A stretch of 7,820 bases of DNA from an uncultured Planctomycetaceae bacterium. Its GTDB lineage: Bacteria > Planctomycetota > Planctomycetia > Planctomycetales > Planctomycetaceae. Positions 5,659 to 7,820 of this stretch are shown in pieces (position 1 is the stretch's first letter; each line of letters opens with the position of its first letter). The translations under genes were made by a program, and so were the position numbers. The notes beneath the pieces were generated by a model, which was not told the DNA's origin, did no database searches, and was given only the letters and a program-made list of their open reading frames with translations. Location: the NCBI GenBank assembly GCA_903921605.1, contig CAIXQV010000230.1, positions 1 to 7,820 of the forward strand, written 5' to 3'.

Positions 5659-6420
5659 CTAATGTTGACACTTACACAACTCTGGTTTCACCAGTTCAAC
5701 CTTTGAGGCCTTCTCCAGGTTACAGGCATTGCCCTCATCGGTATCCAGATGAACTTCCAGTTTAATTCCCTTGCCAGCTCGCACCGCAAGATCTTCCAGA
5801 ACGGTCGTGCAGCCTTCGGATTCAATGCGAAGGTGCATGTGATCGCCGTCTTTGACGCCGTAGTATTCGAGATCTTCCGGACCCATATGCACGTGACGCA
5901 TCGCGCGGATGACGCCTTGTTTCAATTCGACAACTCCGTGAGGGCCAACCAGAACGCAGCCTGGAGTTCCCTTCACATCGCCACTGATGCGAACAGGCAG
6001 ATCAATTCCCAGGGAGATGCCGTCGGTGAACGCAAGTTCGATCTGAGAATCCGGTCGTGTCGGACCGAGCACTCGAACGCTCGGCAGCATTCGTCGCCGA
6101 GGCCCCACAACGGCGACTGTTTCTTTGGCGGCGTAATAGCCGTCCTGATAAAGATTCTTTTCCGGGGTCAATTTGGCACCTGGGCCAAAGAGAATCTCGA
6201 CATGCTCCTGGGTCAGATGCACGTGTCGCGCGGAAATGTTCACAAGCAGCGGGTTGCGTTTGGCGGCCACGGGAGCCGGGGCGGAAGTTTCCGCAGGAGC
6301 CGCAGAACGCAGAATAGGAATTCCACCTGGGGCATCGCCCGCTGGTCGAACTCCGAGGTGCCGATTCAGCACATCACGAACAACTCGTTCCACGTCGGCA
6401 GGGTTTAATGTCGCAGTCAC
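5659..6420 (-). CDS. pduL: PduL-type phosphate acyltransferase, BMC-targeted
   Basis: Converts acyl-CoA and phosphate to acyl-phosphate, regenerating CoA inside the shell for the aldehyde dehydrogenase. From GTG 6420 the protein has 253 residues, longer than Salmonella PduL because of an N-terminal extension. Residues 5-22 form the encapsulation helix ([18 protein letters not shown]), followed by a Pro/Ala linker (23-55). Two PduL barrel domains follow. Probable zinc ligands are the His pairs in ISARHVHLT (H66, H68) and [10 protein letters not shown] (H176, H178), plus His224 in [26 protein letters not shown] (about 108-122) should carry the phosphate-binding Arg. The C-terminus is CKCQH. GTG was chosen because GGAG lies 5 nt upstream and the helix then starts at once; an in-frame TTG at 6450 would add 10 residues. 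It is the first enzyme gene after the regulator (94-bp gap). Confidence 0.94.
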   Translation of the reverse strand: MTATLNPADVERVVRDVLNRHLGVRPAGDAPGGIPILRSAAPAETSAPAPVAAKRNPLLVNISARHVHLTQEHVEILFGPGAKLTPEKNLYQDGYYAAKETVAVVGPRRRMLPSVRVLGPTRPDSQIELAFTDGISLGIDLPVRISGDVKGTPGCVLVGPHGVVELKQGVIRAMRHVHMGPEDLEYYGVKDGDHMHLRIESEGCTTVLEDLAVRAGKGIKLEVHLDTDEGNACNLEKASKVELVKPELCKCQH

Positions 6421-6514
6421 TGTTACTCCGCTCCGGTCTTCAGTACCCAAGTGTTTTCATTCAGCAAAGTCGGCCGAATGTTCGGGTGAACGCTGAACCA
6501 AAAATCCTGAAAAC

Positions 6515-7270
6515 TTATGTTCTGACAATTTCCGTCTTTAGTCCCGCAGACTCAATAACCTGGCGCCATTCCTCTGACATTCCATCGTCTGTCACTATTT
6601 CGTCCACATCACTCAGCGGGCACAAATGCGATAAGGCTCTTTGTCCAAACTTACTGCTATCGGCCACCAAAGTGACCCGATCTGCAGCACGAATCATCTG
6701 ACGCTCAGTCTCTACCAGTAGAGCGTTGCTGTTAAACAGTCCGTCTGCCGTAATCCCGCCAGTACTCATAACCAGACGAGACGCATGCATTTTTTTTAAA
6801 GCCTCCACCGACTGCTCTCCCAGAGCAACTCCGGTTCTTGGGTAGACATACCCACCGATGAAGATCAGTTCGATCTCCGGCCGATTCATCAACAAAGATG
6901 CGATCGGCAAAGAGTTCGTCAGCACCTGCAATGTTTTTCCAGTCAGGTGTCGGGCGACTTCCAAAGTCGTCGTTCCACCATCCAGCATCACTGTTTCTCC
7001 GGGAGAAATCAGATCGGCTGTGCGACGAGCGATCAGTTGCTTTTCCTGAGAGGCTCGACTTCGGCGAGAATCAAAATCCGACAGCGAATCGCCCAGATAA
7101 GAGGCGCCACCCCGAGTTCTCTGGATTTGCCCTGAACTGTCAAGAAACTCCAAATCCCGTCGAATCGTTGACTCGCTTGCACCAACTTCCGTCACCAGAC
7201 GTTGGAGTGATACGAACCCTAATTCTTCGGCAATCTGAAGGATTTTTGATCGGCGTTCGTCCACAATCAT
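6515..7270 (-). CDS. DeoR-family transcriptional regulator of the BMC operon
   Basis: Sugar-phosphate-responsive repressor expected to control this operon and its own gene. The length of 251 residues is normal. The N-terminal helix-turn-helix covers about 5-55: DERRSKILQIAEELGFV, then SLQRLVTEVGASESTIRRDL, the DeoR recognition region, and GQIQRTRGGA. The C-terminal sensor domain shows GETVMLDGGTTTLEVARHL (91-109), LQVLTNSLPIA (114-124), FIGGYVYPRTGVALGEQS (137-154), STGGITADGLFN (169-180) and LVADSSKFG (201-209), typical for binding a phosphorylated sugar. ATG 7270 has GGCGGA about 7 nt upstream and begins MIVDERRSKIL as is usual; ATG 7300 would add 10 residues but overlaps the predicted transcription start. 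A perfect palindrome at 7342-7360 is a plausible operator. The effector (fuculose- or rhamnulose-phosphate, or DHAP) cannot be told from sequence. Confidence 0.93.
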   Translation of the reverse strand: MIVDERRSKILQIAEELGFVSLQRLVTEVGASESTIRRDLEFLDSSGQIQRTRGGASYLGDSLSDFDSRRSRASQEKQLIARRTADLISPGETVMLDGGTTTLEVARHLTGKTLQVLTNSLPIASLLMNRPEIELIFIGGYVYPRTGVALGEQSVEALKKMHASRLVMSTGGITADGLFNSNALLVETERQMIRAADRVTLVADSSKFGQRALSHLCPLSDVDEIVTDDGMSEEWRQVIESAGLKTEIVRT

Positions 7271-7306
7271 CGATTTTCCGCCAACATTGATCAGATTCAT
7301 TCACTC

Positions 7307-7335
7307 AATATGGTGCAAACGAAGGTCATTTTCAA
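7307..7335 (-). promoter_or_regulatory. Candidate sigma-70-like promoter for the BMC operon
   Basis: On the minus strand TTGAAA (7335-7330) and CATATT (7312-7307) are separated by exactly 17 bp: 5 of 6 and 4 of 6 matches to consensus. Transcription would begin near 7300, giving a leader of about 30 nt to ATG 7270. Planctomycete promoters are poorly defined, so this is a candidate only. Confidence 0.4.
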
Positions 7336-7341
7336 TCAAAA

Positions 7342-7360
7342 CCTGTCATCTTGTGACAGG
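7342..7360. promoter_or_regulatory. Candidate DeoR operator: perfect 7-5-7 inverted repeat
   Basis: CCTGTCA (7342-7348), 5-bp spacer, TGACAGG (7354-7360). The symmetry is perfect, and it lies 6 bp upstream of the predicted -35 box and about 72 bp upstream of the regulator start. No second full copy was seen in the window; one half-site occurs inside the BMC-P gene at 770-776 and is probably chance. Confidence 0.55.
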
Positions 7361-7820
7361 AATTGGCGGTTTTGTTTTCAAACTGTGTGTTTTGTGTATT
7401 CTTCGTGACCGGAATTTTTTGCTCGGCTTAATTGGCAGACAGGGTAACTGGCGGTCGACTGATTCCGTTGCGCAAGGAGCATTTTCATGTAACGGCGAAC
7501 CGCAGTCGGAAGTGAAATCGGGCGACAATACCGGCCGCTTGCCGTTAAACGATTCAATCAACAGCCCCCGATGTCCTGCGACTGATCCAAACCAACAGAG
7601 TATTCGGCTTGGCGGCAATCTCGCCTATTTCATTCGACTACTAAAATTGACGGGGCAATCACTTCATCGGTCTTTTCAAGGCTCGATCACAAATTGGCAG
7701 AAACCGCGCCCTACAGGTGCGTTCGCCGGTTGTGGTGATCTTAGGGATCCCGCTGAGTTGACTTTTGGGAGACACCTGAACGGATGTTCTGACACACTTT
7801 GACTCGGTGGACCGGGGGGG
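7361..7820. other. Upstream region without a convincing gene
   Basis: About 460 bp with no reading frame that looks protein-coding on either strand: the open frames here have irregular composition, no ribosome site and no family motif. No tRNA, CRISPR or insertion-sequence signal was seen. The window closes with a run of seven G (7814-7820), which may mark a low-quality contig end. The stretch may hold further promoter or regulatory sequence for the operon. Confidence 0.5.

Noticed and set aside
6450..6514. A separate promoter or operator between the regulator and pduL
   Set aside because: The gap shows only short chance palindromes, such as TCGGCCGA and GTTC-N4-GAAC, and no well-spaced promoter pair, so I could not support one.
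7287..7802. Plus-strand open frame of 171 codons in the upstream region
   Set aside because: It begins inside the opposite-strand regulator region, has no ribosome site or recognisable domain, and its composition looks random. It also overlaps the candidate promoter and operator.
7814..7820. Run of seven G at the right end as a biological feature
   Set aside because: Homopolymer G at a terminus is a common read or assembly artefact and nothing around it gives it a function.

Overview
The window is a bacterial microcompartment (BMC) locus read entirely from the minus strand. The likely source is a planctomycete: the gene set and order match the PVM-type (Planctomycetes/Verrucomicrobia) microcompartment. 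Known members of that class break down L-fucose and L-rhamnose through lactaldehyde. The dispersed inverted repeats between genes are also of a kind I associate with planctomycete genomes. The genus cannot be determined from sequence alone. The organism assignment comes from family knowledge, not from a search.

Layout in transcription order, right to left. Positions 7301-7820 are an upstream region with no convincing gene. It holds a promoter-like pair at 7307-7335 and a perfect inverted repeat at 7342-7360 that may be the operator. Next come a DeoR-family regulator (7270-6515), a PduL-type phosphotransacylase (6420-5659), two BMC-H hexamer shell proteins (5477-5169 and 5067-4801), an acetate/propionate-kinase-family enzyme (4668-3478), a BMC-P pentamer shell protein (3368-3057), an unrecognised four-helix membrane protein (3049-2504), a CoA-acylating aldehyde dehydrogenase of the PduP/EutE family (2346-907), a second BMC-P (831-547), and the first 166 codons of a BMC-associated protein (498-1) that runs off the left edge.

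How the genes work together (family knowledge plus inference): an aldolase outside this window would produce lactaldehyde. The aldehyde dehydrogenase converts it to acyl-CoA, PduL converts acyl-CoA to acyl-phosphate and recycles CoA, and the kinase makes ATP and the free acid. BMC-H proteins form the facets and BMC-P proteins cap the vertices. PduL, the aldehyde dehydrogenase and the left-edge protein all begin with a similar short amphipathic helix, the usual signal for packing cargo inside the shell. The sugar-phosphate aldolase, lactate dehydrogenase and third BMC-P expected in this class are absent and would be looked for beyond the left edge.

Points that stand out: a different inverted repeat or hairpin at most gene junctions; a terminator-like hairpin with a seven-U run before the first shell gene; a kinase with Arg-to-Lys, Asp-to-Glu and Leu-to-Ala changes at positions known as catalytic or substrate-lining in acetate kinase; a BMC-H with a non-canonical pore loop; and a membrane protein set tightly behind a shell gene.
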